The notes: generated by a model from the sequence alone, not told the origin. A stretch of DNA of 64,000 nucleotides from Prevotellaceae bacterium (GCA_019420585.1 JAHZGX010000004.1:124001-188000), one strand, 5' to 3'. Shown: positions 25,085 to 33,784, counted from the stretch's first letter. Translations and numbers: made by a program.

Positions 25085-26202
25085 GGTATGGGATGGAAAT
25101 ATCTCTTGGCCGGACGTATGCTCAGGTCGGGATGGAGAATGGAAACCAGGTCGGCCAGGAGAAGGTCTGGATGGAAGGGGGTCTCCTCATAGAATCCCGT
25201 GGACGAAGGGTCACAGGTCCACACCTTTGCCTTGATGCCCTTGAGCAAAGGCGTATCGCCAACCAACTGGGCCTTGCTCTCCAGTCCGTATTGCTTGATG
25301 AGCCACACATCGGCCGTGAGTGCACGCTCCAGCACGTGCTCAATGCTCAGCGGACTGCTCCCCGTACCCGGTATGTCATCAAAGAGATAACGTGCCCCAG
25401 CATCGGCATACATCTGCCCCATGGTGCTGCCTCCGGCAGGCATGTACCACTTACCGCTGTAGGGAGCCTCACACATGAGCCTGGGGTGGTCTGCGGCCTT
25501 TGCGGCCACTTCCTTGAGTCTGAGGTAACGCCGCTCCACGTCCCGGAAAATGCTGTCGGCACGCTCAGCCTGCCCCACCAGCCGCCCATACAGGCGTATC
25601 CACTCGGCTCTGGCCAGCGGGCTGACTTCCATGTAGTCGGCACACTCTATGACGGGAATGCCCATCCGCCCCAGTTTGCCGTACCCGCCACTTTGCTCAA
25701 AGGGACTGCGCAGCACGGCATCGGGCATCAGGTCAATGAGACGCTCCATGTCCGGCTCCATGCTGTTGCCCAAGTCAGTCATGCGTCCCAGTGCCACACC
25801 TTCATGGATATAGGACAGAGGCATGTACTGGAGGTCACACACGCCACGCACAGAGGAGAGCGCATCCAACTCGCTGAAAAGGGCACAATGAACCGATGTG
25901 AAAACTGCAGCACTGCGCAGGGGTATATGCACAACGCCCTCTCCGTGCATGGAGGAATCGGCAGTCAGTATATATCTTGCCAGGATGCGTCCCTCATGCC
26001 ATGGGTCCTTCATGGTGACCTCAATGTTGCCGTCATGATCCACCATCATGAGATTACGGGCATAGACCATCGATATGGTGTCGCCATCGGAGTGCACGCC
26101 TCCACCCTCTCCTGTCCCACATCCTACAGTTGCCAGCAGGCCGCACACTATCACGAAGAAAGTGCTGAGAACACATATTATATTATATACACGCGTAAGC
26201 AT
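25081..26202 (-). CDS. ABC transporter substrate-binding lipoprotein
   Basis: The 373-residue protein starts with a hydrophobic leader ending LATVGC, consistent with a lipobox. It then has the two-lobed binding protein pattern of the iron/cobalamin class (PF01497-like): ALSSVRGVCDLQY, LIDLMPDAVLRSP, GIPVIECADYMEVSPLARAEW. The last segment is the characteristic linker helix of this class. The start at 26202 lies 4 bp after the kinase stop. A longer start (26364) would run into the kinase gene and lose the leader. The ligand is unknown. Confidence 0.88.
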   Translation of the reverse strand: MLTRVYNIICVLSTFFVIVCGLLATVGCGTGEGGGVHSDGDTISMVYARNLMMVDHDGNIEVTMKDPWHEGRILARYILTADSSMHGEGVVHIPLRSAAVFTSVHCALFSELDALSSVRGVCDLQYMPLSYIHEGVALGRMTDLGNSMEPDMERLIDLMPDAVLRSPFEQSGGYGKLGRMGIPVIECADYMEVSPLARAEWIRLYGRLVGQAERADSIFRDVERRYLRLKEVAAKAADHPRLMCEAPYSGKWYMPAGGSTMGQMYADAGARYLFDDIPGTGSSPLSIEHVLERALTADVWLIKQYGLESKAQLVGDTPLLKGIKAKVWTCDPSSTGFYEETPFHPDLLLADLVSILHPDLSIRPAKRYFHPIP

Positions 26203-26206
26203 CTTG

Positions 26207-27001
26207 TCAATCTCCTTCTGTTTTTGCCGTGCCAAGCCCGCTGCTGATAACATAACGCGGCGAGGCAAGGAAATCATGCATGTATTCCTCGGCCATCCGT
26301 ACTGCTTCTTGAAGGGTTTCACCCAAAGCCAGATGGGTAGCCACCGCACTGGCCAGCGTGTCACCCGTGCCGTTGCGGTCGGTCAGATGGAGTTTCCTTT
26401 TCGGATATGAAGTCACAGTATCGGTGGAGGCATCATAAAGGTAGTCCACCAGATAATCCTCCCGTTCCACGCTCTTCACCAGCACAGAACAGCCCCACCT
26501 GGCCAATGCGCGCAGATCCATGCCGATATCGGCCAAGGGACGCCCCAGCAGGAACTCCGCTTCATGACGGTTGGGGGTTATGAGGGTGGCTAGGGGGAAG
26601 AGCCGCTCACGGTAAAGGGCAATGCACTCATCACTGACAAGTTGACGGCCGGCATAATTAACCAAAACAGGATCAATAAGAATAGGTTGGTGCCTGTAGC
26701 GTGCAAGCACATCAGCCACACCGCGTATGATGTCGGCCGCAGGCAGCACGCCGGTCTTGATGCAGTCGGCACCCACCGTGCCGAGAAACGACTCCACCTG
26801 CGACACCACCAGGGTGGCAGGCAGGGGGTACACTCCCTTGATACGATTTACATCCTCGTCCACAACGGCTGTCAGTGCCGCAGCCGCCCATCCTCCACAA
26901 CGGGTGATGGCTTTTATGTCGGCCTGCACGCCTGCGCTGCCCAAAGGCTCGGTGCCGGCTATGAGGAACACTTTGCCCGTGTTGTAATTATGATTCACCA
27001 T
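26207..27001 (-). CDS. ThiD/PdxK-like small-molecule kinase, divergent
   Basis: The 264 residues fit the Phos_pyr_kin (ribokinase-like) fold of hydroxymethylpyrimidine and pyridoxal kinases: IAGTEPLGSAGVQADIKAI near the N terminus, DPVLVNYAGRQL in the middle, ITPNRHEAEFLLG, and RNGTGDTLASAVATHLALG near the C terminus. Two departures from typical ThiD are visible. The usual GSDSxGGAG is GTEPLGSAG, and the active-site GTGC is GTGD, as in pyridoxal or sugar kinases. Thus the substrate may not be HMP. It heads the importer operon and has a TAnnTTTG box 8 nt upstream of the ATG. Confidence 0.78.
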   Translation of the reverse strand: MVNHNYNTGKVFLIAGTEPLGSAGVQADIKAITRCGGWAAAALTAVVDEDVNRIKGVYPLPATLVVSQVESFLGTVGADCIKTGVLPAADIIRGVADVLARYRHQPILIDPVLVNYAGRQLVSDECIALYRERLFPLATLITPNRHEAEFLLGRPLADIGMDLRALARWGCSVLVKSVEREDYLVDYLYDASTDTVTSYPKRKLHLTDRNGTGDTLASAVATHLALGETLQEAVRMAEEYMHDFLASPRYVISSGLGTAKTEGD

Positions 27002-27009
27002 GTTGACTA

Positions 27010-27017
27010 CAAAGGTA
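27010..27017 (-). promoter_or_regulatory. -7 box abutting the kinase start codon
   Basis: The minus strand reads TACCTTTG, a match to TAnnTTTG, ending 8 nt before the ATG at 27001. A start a few nucleotides downstream would leave a leader of only a few bases. Confidence 0.5.
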
Positions 27018-27081
27018 CGCTTTTCTTTCTGCCCCACAAAAAAACGAACACGCGCTCTGCACGGCAAACTGCGAGAACGAA

Positions 27082-27115
27082 CGAGGGGCAGACCCCATGC
27101 AGAATCTACCCCTCG
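27082..27115 (-). terminator. Hairpin downstream of DUF4465 gene
   Basis: CGAGGGGCAGA (27082-27092) faces TCTACCCCTCG (27105-27115) with one G-T mismatch and a 12-nt loop. It lies 85 bp beyond the DUF4465 stop and separates that gene from the kinase operon. Confidence 0.55.
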
Positions 27116-27199
27116 CGTAATTCATGACATTTTCCCTATTCCCCTGCCAAGACACGACTGCCGGGCAGCCATTCCAGCACGGAGGGCAAGGAGTCGAGG

Positions 27200-27952
27200 T
27201 CAGTTCTTGACCACCACGTTGTCCAGTGCAAAATACATAGGAGTGTTCACCCCATAATCACCCTTGTCACTTCCATCCATTGTGAACTTCAGTCCCTTGA
27301 CCTTACCCAACGAACTGAGGTCACAGGTGTACCACTTCTCCATGAAACCACCACCCGCACAGAGTGTCACGGTCACAGCACCCTTGAGTTCTGGGCCATC
27401 ATATCCCTCAATAAGGACATTGAAGTAGTCATCACTAAGAGTCAGCGGACGTGCGTACCCGTCACCATGCTTGGCCACACTTAACATATAGGTGGTACCT
27501 ATCAGGTCAATAGACTTAATCTCACGTGCTACATCATCGGCAAAGGACACGGTAGCCTGATTGTACACCACAGCAAAATTATTCGATCCGTTGGACACGG
27601 GTACAGCCAATTGTTCGGTGTAGGAATGCGGAGCGTTAGTAGTGGCATCAATATAGTTGCTGATTGCCACTCCACCCTCGCTGTAGCCATACATGCCACC
27701 CCACAACTTGGTCATTCCTCCACTGAGTTGGGTGACAGGGTCTGTCCAGCGGTAGTTATTAGCCATCTCACCGTAAAGCAACTCTCCGCCATACTGAGGC
27801 GAGTCAATGAATGCCGAGAAGTAACTGCCCTCGAAATCGACAGTAACCGTCTTTTCCTCGTCACCACCAGGAGTGATTTCATTCTCTTCGTCACACGCCG
27901 TGAAGGTCATGCCTGCCATAAGCAGCAGAGCCATAAACTTTGTCTTCTTCAT
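27200..27952 (-). CDS. DUF4465 surface lipoprotein
   Basis: The 250-residue protein has a lipoprotein signal (MKKTKFMALLLMAGMTFTAC, Cys about residue 20) followed by an acidic linker EENEITPGGDEEK typical of surface-export lipoproteins in Bacteroidota. The body fits DUF4465: VDFEGSYFSAFIDSPQYGG near the start and GDYGVNTPMYFALDNVVV at the end. From memory, proteins of this kind occur in corrinoid uptake loci of Bacteroides, so a cobalamin-capture role is possible. No TonB receptor gene is adjacent. The start at 27952 is preferred to the upstream in-frame start because the signal begins there. Base composition is lower in GC than the neighbours. Confidence 0.8.
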   Translation of the reverse strand: MKKTKFMALLLMAGMTFTACDEENEITPGGDEEKTVTVDFEGSYFSAFIDSPQYGGELLYGEMANNYRWTDPVTQLSGGMTKLWGGMYGYSEGGVAISNYIDATTNAPHSYTEQLAVPVSNGSNNFAVVYNQATVSFADDVAREIKSIDLIGTTYMLSVAKHGDGYARPLTLSDDYFNVLIEGYDGPELKGAVTVTLCAGGGFMEKWYTCDLSSLGKVKGLKFTMDGSDKGDYGVNTPMYFALDNVVVKN

Positions 27953-27996
27953 ATCGTTAGAGTATAAATTGATTATGCATTTACGCATTCAGGCAT

Positions 27997-28004
27997 CAAA
28001 GTTA
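27997..28004 (-). promoter_or_regulatory. -7 box for DUF4465 gene
   Basis: The minus strand reads TAACTTTG, matching TAnnTTTG, about 44 bp upstream of the ATG. Confidence 0.5.
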
Positions 28005-28060
28005 AAAATTATTGCCAAAAGAGCCAAACGTGTGCCGCACTTTATTCCTTCGTGCCGGAG

Positions 28061-28110
28061 CAGAGGTCTCCCACGGGACGGGAAAGGAATCCCGCCCACG
28101 AGAGACCTGC
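28061..28110 (-). terminator. Imperfect hairpin after the ATP-grasp gene
   Basis: AGGTCTC (28064-28070) pairs with GAGACCT (28102-28108), with further partial pairing of GGG and CGGGA inside. It lies about 20 bp beyond the stop of the receiver/ATP-grasp gene. The imperfect inner stem lowers confidence. Confidence 0.4.
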
Positions 28111-28128
28111 TGTTTTCCTCACAGGGAT

Positions 28129-31107
28129 TTAGGATTGGAGCACCACGGCCTCCTTGTGCCGGCCGTCAACCTTAATGGTCATGGGATGCGGCAAACGCAC
28201 ATGACGCACATGCTCCGTCTCGTTCACTGCAGGCAATGAATTGAGCACGTCTTGGCGGTAAACGCCATCCTGGCGAAAGGCATTGATTGTCAAATAGCAA
28301 ACGCCCAGGGAGGTAAGGTTCTGGAAGAAGTGGGTACCCTGGCTGGGATCCACCTGGTAATTGTCAAGCCCTGCCTCCACAATGACCTGAGCGGCACTGA
28401 TGTGTGGCCACTTGACAGGCACGCCCAGCCAGGAATCGCTGCTTCCCCAACGTCCTGGGCCCACGAGCAGATAAGATGATGCCTGCTTGAGCGTGTCACC
28501 ATTGACATCCGGAGCAATACCCGAAGCCAGGAAGGTGCGGTTGATTCGCTCTATTTCTTCGGCTATGGAGGGATTCTGCGAAGGAGAGTATCCATCGGTC
28601 TTGACATACACCACATCGGAAATGTCGGTGATGATGCCGTTTCCAATGGCATTGTGAGAGCGCAGCAGGCAGTCCTCATCAGGCACCAACGTAAGGTCTT
28701 CGTTAATGTCCATGCGGTTGTCCACCATGGGGCGTATCTGCAGCAAGTAGAATTCCCCTGTCTTGTCAGCATGTAGATTCACGGCAAACTCTATCTCCAC
28801 GGGGCGCTGCATTTCGCGTTGCCCATAATCCAGAACCAGCCGCATCAGTTCGGGCAAAGGGAACACATCGTGCTGGAGCACGCCTGCAAAGGAAAGTATC
28901 TTGCGGTTGCGCCCCTCGTAATAACCATCGTAGATACACTGGTCATAAGGATCATAAGTGGAACATATCCACTGAAGAGTGCCGTGCTGCTCGGCATCAC
29001 GCAATGACACACGCACAAGATTGAACCCGTCATCGACCTGCAAGGAACCTGAGTTGGGATTGCTTCTGGCCTTGAGGGCAAGGAAATGGGTCTGGGTATC
29101 GCGCAGGGCTATCTCCATCTCGCTCATTTGGAGCACCTGGTGAGGATGCGCCGGGCACACACGCAGGCTCACACCCCCATCCACGATGTACTTTCCCAAC
29201 CCCATGGCCAAGGACACAATGCCCTCCTCGGCCTGCTCGTCACCTATGGGATAATAGTTTATGCTGCGCGCCACACCGCTGATGACAGGATAGAAGATGT
29301 CACCATGCTCCTCGCCCACAACCTCCTGCAGGATGACAGCCATCTTCTCCTGGTCGATAACGTTGCTGGTTGCGGTCATATAGTCCTTACTGGCGCGGTA
29401 AAACACGCTGGCATACACGCCACGTATGGCCTGGGAAAGCATGGACAGGCGCTCATACTTGTCGGGAGCGTAGGGCACCATATAAGTACTGTACACACCG
29501 GCAAAGGGCTGGTAATGGGAATCCTCGAGCAGACTGCTGCTGCGCACTGCTATGGGACCGTCAACCACCTGCAGGAAAGCCTCCAGGTCACCCAGCAGAC
29601 GCATGGGAAGGCGTGCGTGCAGGAAATACTCGAGCACTTCCTCATCGGAAATGTCGCTCAGTGCCACCTGGTAAAGGTCGTTGGCATCCATGAACTCATC
29701 GAAGATGTCGGTACAGAGCACTACCGTTCTAGGTATCCTTACGGTCACCCCATCCATTTCATTCAAGTCTGTGTGCCGCTTAAGCAAGTGGTCAATGAAG
29801 GCCAGACCGCGCCCCTTGCCTCCCAGACTGCCGTCACCGATGCGAGCGAAGTTGGAATACCGGTCAAAGCGTTCGCGCTGAAACACGGCTACCACACCCT
29901 GATTCTTCATGCGCCTGTAGGCCACGATAGCATCGAAAATAATCTGCCTGTGAGCATCCACGTCCTGAAGGCTTTCCCAAGTGATTCCTTTGAGAAACTC
30001 CGAAATGGGGAAAAGTGACCTGCTGGCTAGCCAGCGGCTTACGTTGTTGTGCGTAATATGGTAAAGCAGGCTGCGCGTAGGCACTGTCATAATATTGTTC
30101 TGTAGATCCTTGAGGTTGCGTACTCTTACCACTTCCTGCATGGTATCGGGGTCACGGAACACAAAATCGCCGAAGCCAAAATACTTGAGTATAAGAGCAC
30201 GCAAATCCACGTCCATCTTCTTGGAGTTCTTGTCGATGAAGTGTGCTTTACACTGGCGTGCCAATCCCTCCTTGTCTCTTTCAGCAGACTCCATAATCAA
30301 GGGTATGTAAGGATCGTTCTGCCTGATGGCACGCAACAGAGTGTATCCAGCCTCCTCATCCTTCTCTCCACCCGAGAGGAGCGGAAAGCGACAGTCACTG
30401 ATTACGCCCAGCGTGTTATTGGCAAAACGTTGGTACAGACCCCATGCCTCCTCATAATTGCGCGCCAACACAATCTTGGGGCGACCGCGCATACGTAATG
30501 TCTCCAGTGAGGCATTGAGTGCCTCGGTGGCAAACTCCAGGCTCTGCCGGAGCACGAAACGGTACAGGTTAGGCAAGATACTGCTGTAAAAACGTATGCT
30601 GTCCTCCACCAAAAGTATCATCTGCACACCTGCACTGCGTATGTCATGCTCCAGATTCATGCGGTCTTCCATGAGTTTGATGATGCTTAGGAGCAATTCG
30701 GTATTGCCAAGCCAGCAGAACACATATTCAAAGGCAGAGAGATCCTCATTCTGCATGCGCCGCGTAATACCATGACTGAAGGGAGTCAGCACCACAATGG
30801 GTACGGCCGGATAGTCATGCTTGATAGAACGTGCAATGTCAAACACGCTGTTCTCCTCGGCAGCGGGCATGCAGATGACGAGGTCTATTTTCTCGGTGGC
30901 CATATGGGTCTCAGCCGCATGCTGGCAAGCCACCTGTATGAAACGGGGAGGGAAGCGCAACCCCAGACGCGCATATTCAGAGAAGATTTTCTCGTCCACA
31001 CGCCCGTCGTCCTCCAGTATGAAAGCATCATAAGGGTTGGCTATGATAAGCACGTTGCAGATGCGATTGAGCATCAGGTCAACGAAAGATGTATCCTTGA
31101 GAGTCAT
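28129..31107 (-). CDS. Receiver-like/PEP-synthase ATP-grasp fusion protein
   Basis: This 992-residue cytosolic protein joins three parts. Residues about 1-140 look like a receiver fold without a phosphoacceptor (NVLIIANPYDAFILE, VPIVVLTPF). Residues about 160-300 look like a full receiver domain: ILLVEDS, Asp in GVISDCRFP, Ser in LIMESAE and Lys in HFIDKNSK. Residues about 420-790 match the ATP-grasp (PPDK_N) domain of PEP synthase: GGKGRGLAF, GPIAVRSSSLLED, FAVNL...FYLLQIRPM. The phosphohistidine domain (TSHAA-type) and PEP-binding barrel are absent; instead there is a conserved-looking tail with LVGPGRWGSSDSWLGVP and GTHFFQN. ATG 31107 is preferred; an upstream TTG would lie in the gdhA terminator stem. 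The reaction is unknown. Confidence 0.85.
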   Translation of the reverse strand: MTLKDTSFVDLMLNRICNVLIIANPYDAFILEDDGRVDEKIFSEYARLGLRFPPRFIQVACQHAAETHMATEKIDLVICMPAAEENSVFDIARSIKHDYPAVPIVVLTPFSHGITRRMQNEDLSAFEYVFCWLGNTELLLSIIKLMEDRMNLEHDIRSAGVQMILLVEDSIRFYSSILPNLYRFVLRQSLEFATEALNASLETLRMRGRPKIVLARNYEEAWGLYQRFANNTLGVISDCRFPLLSGGEKDEEAGYTLLRAIRQNDPYIPLIMESAERDKEGLARQCKAHFIDKNSKKMDVDLRALILKYFGFGDFVFRDPDTMQEVVRVRNLKDLQNNIMTVPTRSLLYHITHNNVSRWLASRSLFPISEFLKGITWESLQDVDAHRQIIFDAIVAYRRMKNQGVVAVFQRERFDRYSNFARIGDGSLGGKGRGLAFIDHLLKRHTDLNEMDGVTVRIPRTVVLCTDIFDEFMDANDLYQVALSDISDEEVLEYFLHARLPMRLLGDLEAFLQVVDGPIAVRSSSLLEDSHYQPFAGVYSTYMVPYAPDKYERLSMLSQAIRGVYASVFYRASKDYMTATSNVIDQEKMAVILQEVVGEEHGDIFYPVISGVARSINYYPIGDEQAEEGIVSLAMGLGKYIVDGGVSLRVCPAHPHQVLQMSEMEIALRDTQTHFLALKARSNPNSGSLQVDDGFNLVRVSLRDAEQHGTLQWICSTYDPYDQCIYDGYYEGRNRKILSFAGVLQHDVFPLPELMRLVLDYGQREMQRPVEIEFAVNLHADKTGEFYLLQIRPMVDNRMDINEDLTLVPDEDCLLRSHNAIGNGIITDISDVVYVKTDGYSPSQNPSIAEEIERINRTFLASGIAPDVNGDTLKQASSYLLVGPGRWGSSDSWLGVPVKWPHISAAQVIVEAGLDNYQVDPSQGTHFFQNLTSLGVCYLTINAFRQDGVYRQDVLNSLPAVNETEHVRHVRLPHPMTIKVDGRHKEAVVLQS

Positions 31108-31136
31108 GTCGATGGTATGTTTTTGTTTGCCAAACG

Positions 31137-31170
31137 GCAAGGGCGCGCCACGGATATGGCACGCCCTTGC
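31137..31170 (-). terminator. gdhA terminator hairpin
   Basis: GCAAGGGCG (31137-31145) faces CGCCCTTGC (31162-31170) with a 16-nt loop, about 41 bp after the gdhA stop on the minus strand. No clear U-tract follows. Confidence 0.55.
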
Positions 31171-31210
31171 GCTGTATTTCCGTTCCTTTTGGGAAGGATT
31201 TTGCGTGTAC

Positions 31211-32548
31211 TTACACGATGCCCTGCGCCATCATGGCCTTGGCCACCTTCATGAAACCTGCCACATTGGCTCCTTTCACATAGTTGACGTAACCATCGGG
31301 CTCTGTGCCATATTTCACGCAGTTGGCATGGATGTTCTCCATAATGGCATGCAGACGTTGGTCAACCTCTTCTGATGTCCATGACAGACGCTCGCTGTTC
31401 TGCGACATCTCCAGTCCAGACACCGACACTCCACCCGCGTTTGAAGCCTTTCCGGGAGAGTAAAGTATCTTAGCCTCCTGGAATACACGTATGGCTCCGG
31501 GGGTGGAGGGCATGTTGGCACCCTCGCTCACGGCAATCACACCGTTGGCCACCAGTGCTTTGGCTGCCTCTTCGCTGATTTCGTTCTGCGTGGCAGAAGG
31601 AAGGGCTATATCGGCCTTCTCATTCCAAGGCTTAGCGCCGGGCACATACTTGGCTGTGGGATACTTTTCCACATACTCCTTGATGCGTCCACGGTAAATG
31701 TTCTTGAGTTCCATGATGTAATCCAACTTCTCGCGGTCAATACCATCAGGATCGTATATATAGCCGTCACTGTCACTCATAGTGAGTACGGTGCCACCCA
31801 GTTGCAACACCTTCTCAGCGGTATACTGTGCCACATTGCCTGCGCCGGAGATGAGGACCTTCTTGCCTTTCACGCTCTCGCCCTTGGTCTTGAGCATTTC
31901 CTGAAGGAAATACACGTTGCCATAGCCTGTGGCTTCGGGGCGGATGAGAGAACCTCCGAATTCCAGACCCTTGCCGGTGAGCACGCCGCTGAACTCGCGT
32001 GTGAGTTTCTTGTACATACCAAACATGTAACCTACCTCACGGCCACCCACGCCTATGTCGCCAGCAGGCACATCCACGTCAGCACCAATATGACGAGTAA
32101 GTTCCAGCATGAAGGCCTGGCAGAAACGCATTACCTCAGCATTTGACTTGCCACGAGGGCTGAAGTCGGATCCACCCTTGCCACCGCCCATAGGCAATGT
32201 CGTGAGCGAGTTCTTAAAGGTCTGCTCAAAAGCGAGGAACTTCAAGATACCCAGATTGACGCTCTTATGGAAACGGATACCACCTTTGTAGGGGCCAATG
32301 GCATTGTTGTGTTGCACGCGATAGCCCATGTTGGTCTGAATCTGCCCCTTGTCATCCATCCATGTCACACGAAACTGATACACCCTGTCAGGTATGCAGA
32401 GGCGTTCTATCAGATTGGCCTTCTCAAATTCAGGATGCTTGTTGTACTCTTCTTCAATGGTACCTAATACCTCTTCGACTGCCTGATGGTACTCAGGCTC
32501 ATTGGGGAAGCGTCTTTTCAGATCTTCCAAGACTTTCTTTGCGTCCAT
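31211..32548 (-). CDS. gdhA: Glutamate dehydrogenase (NADP-type, hexameric)
   Basis: The enzyme interconverts 2-oxoglutarate plus ammonia and glutamate, the main ammonia-assimilation route in Bacteroidales. The 445-residue length is typical. The catalytic segment LPMGGGKGGSDFSPRGKS (about residues 120-137) holds the active Lys, and VDVPAGDIGVGGREVGYM and the dinucleotide motif ISGAGNVAQY follow. The start MDAKKVLEDLKRR at 32548 matches the family; the open frame upstream is AT-rich leader. A promoter box stands about 50 bp upstream. Confidence 0.96.
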   Translation of the reverse strand: MDAKKVLEDLKRRFPNEPEYHQAVEEVLGTIEEEYNKHPEFEKANLIERLCIPDRVYQFRVTWMDDKGQIQTNMGYRVQHNNAIGPYKGGIRFHKSVNLGILKFLAFEQTFKNSLTTLPMGGGKGGSDFSPRGKSNAEVMRFCQAFMLELTRHIGADVDVPAGDIGVGGREVGYMFGMYKKLTREFSGVLTGKGLEFGGSLIRPEATGYGNVYFLQEMLKTKGESVKGKKVLISGAGNVAQYTAEKVLQLGGTVLTMSDSDGYIYDPDGIDREKLDYIMELKNIYRGRIKEYVEKYPTAKYVPGAKPWNEKADIALPSATQNEISEEAAKALVANGVIAVSEGANMPSTPGAIRVFQEAKILYSPGKASNAGGVSVSGLEMSQNSERLSWTSEEVDQRLHAIMENIHANCVKYGTEPDGYVNYVKGANVAGFMKVAKAMMAQGIV

Positions 32549-32930
32549 AGGAATAGATGTTAAACAAATACTGTTGGTTGGTTGTTGTAATCCGCCTGCA
32601 AAATTACAGAAAAAGCATTGTTTGGACAAATAATTTGTAAGCAAAATAAGGAAAAACACATTCAAAGTGTTAGCAGAACAAATTTCTAGGCATCAGACAT
32701 ACGTGTCACGAGCCACAGGAAAGCCTTTCGTAAAACTTACGCACCCATCCTGATTCTTTGCCCAAAGGCTCTGAATGCATACTCCAAACTTTTGAACAGA
32801 AAACCAATCCGCATTATGAGGCAAGAAAAAGAGGAAGAGGGAGGGAAGGAAGACAGGAAAGGAATGGAAACAGACGGACGGAAAAGAGACAATTACAGAA
32901 AATGATGCCAAAGCACACAGGACAAGCATG
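32549..32930. other. Gene-free interval, promoter of gdhA
   Basis: This 382-bp interval between comF and gdhA (both minus) holds the gdhA -7 box and a purine-rich plus-strand tract (about 32817-32895). No gene or tRNA is visible. Confidence 0.6.
32599..32606 (-). promoter_or_regulatory. -7 box for gdhA
   Basis: The minus strand reads TAATTTTG, matching TAnnTTTG, 50 bp upstream of the gdhA ATG. Confidence 0.5.
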
Positions 32931-33620
32931 TCAATCCCCTGCGAAAGCCAAGGTCAGCAGACTAAGACGTGCCGTAGGGTCAGCCTTGAGGATGACCTCG
33001 GCACATCGTCCGAGGGTGGATCCCGTGGTCATTACGTCGTCAACGAGTGCAATACGCTTCCCGCGCAGGGAATCGGGCACGGCAGCACGATAGATTCCCA
33101 AAGCATTACGGCTCCTAGCCACAGCAGAAAGACGGGTCTGCGAACCATGCCAGCCCACCCTTGTGAGCAACTGCTCCACAGGCTTCCCCATGGCCAGCCC
33201 CATTCCCTCAGCCAACAAGAGAGCCTGATTATACCCCCGTTCCCGTTCACGGCTGCGAGCCAAAGGGACAGGCACCAGCAGATCAACCTGCCCTGCCAAT
33301 CCTGCTCTCACGGCCTCTTCGCCAACCCACAAGCCTAGACTACGAGCCAAATCCACGTCACCCCGATACTTGATGCGTTCAAGCAGAGCATGGAAAGGCG
33401 AACTGCTGCGGTAGGAAATCAGGGAAAAAGCATGTTCCAAGGGAAGCCGTGCCCACAGAGTACGCAGCATCACGTTGTCATCAATACTGCTCAGAGGCAG
33501 GCGAGGCAAAGACGCGGCACACACGGAACATAGACTCCCCTCGGTGCATTCCAGTACGCGCCGACACACGGGACACACTCGGGGCAGCATTAAAGATGCC
33601 ATGCAGGAAAGAATATTCAT
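32931..33620 (-). CDS. ComF-family phosphoribosyltransferase-like protein
   Basis: The 229-residue protein has an N-terminal four-cysteine zinc site (CPVC, then CSVC, about residues 14-34) followed by a type I phosphoribosyltransferase domain with DLLVPVPLARSRERERGYNQA and the PRPP-binding loop IALVDDVMTTGSTL (about 192-205). This is the ComFC/GntX arrangement, linked to DNA uptake in naturally competent species, though such genes occur widely outside competence. The start is set at MNILSCMASL (33620); a longer start at 33683 is possible but adds residues without homology. It is divergent from the beta-galactosidase gene. Confidence 0.9.
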   Translation of the reverse strand: MNILSCMASLMLPRVCPVCRRVLECTEGSLCSVCAASLPRLPLSSIDDNVMLRTLWARLPLEHAFSLISYRSSSPFHALLERIKYRGDVDLARSLGLWVGEEAVRAGLAGQVDLLVPVPLARSRERERGYNQALLLAEGMGLAMGKPVEQLLTRVGWHGSQTRLSAVARSRNALGIYRAAVPDSLRGKRIALVDDVMTTGSTLGRCAEVILKADPTARLSLLTLAFAGD

Positions 33621-33776
33621 GTCTTTCTCTATGAATATAATAATAACGTGGGAAAGAAGCCAGCAAGTGTCTAAACGTACCATGCATGCCTTACCCCAAA
33701 AGCAAAAATACTAATATTTCAGTTCACGGAGTTACCTTTTAGGCAAACTTCGCTTCCGCAGATGAATAAATTTGGT

Positions 33777-33784
33777 TAACTTTG
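33777..33784 (+). promoter_or_regulatory. -7 box for beta-galactosidase gene
   Basis: TAACTTTG matches TAnnTTTG and lies 68 bp upstream of the ATG at 33853. Confidence 0.55.

Noticed and set aside
27002..27199. TPP or cobalamin riboswitch before the kinase-importer operon
   Set aside because: No TPP motifs and no B12-box-like conserved segment could be found; the interval holds a hairpin and a promoter box only.
31108..31140. Upstream TTG start for the receiver/ATP-grasp protein
   Set aside because: It would lie in the gdhA terminator stem and adds non-conserved residues; ATG at 31107 is better.
32817..32895. Purine-rich tract as a possible triplex or regulatory element
   Set aside because: Composition bias alone, without mirror symmetry or repeat structure, is not enough.
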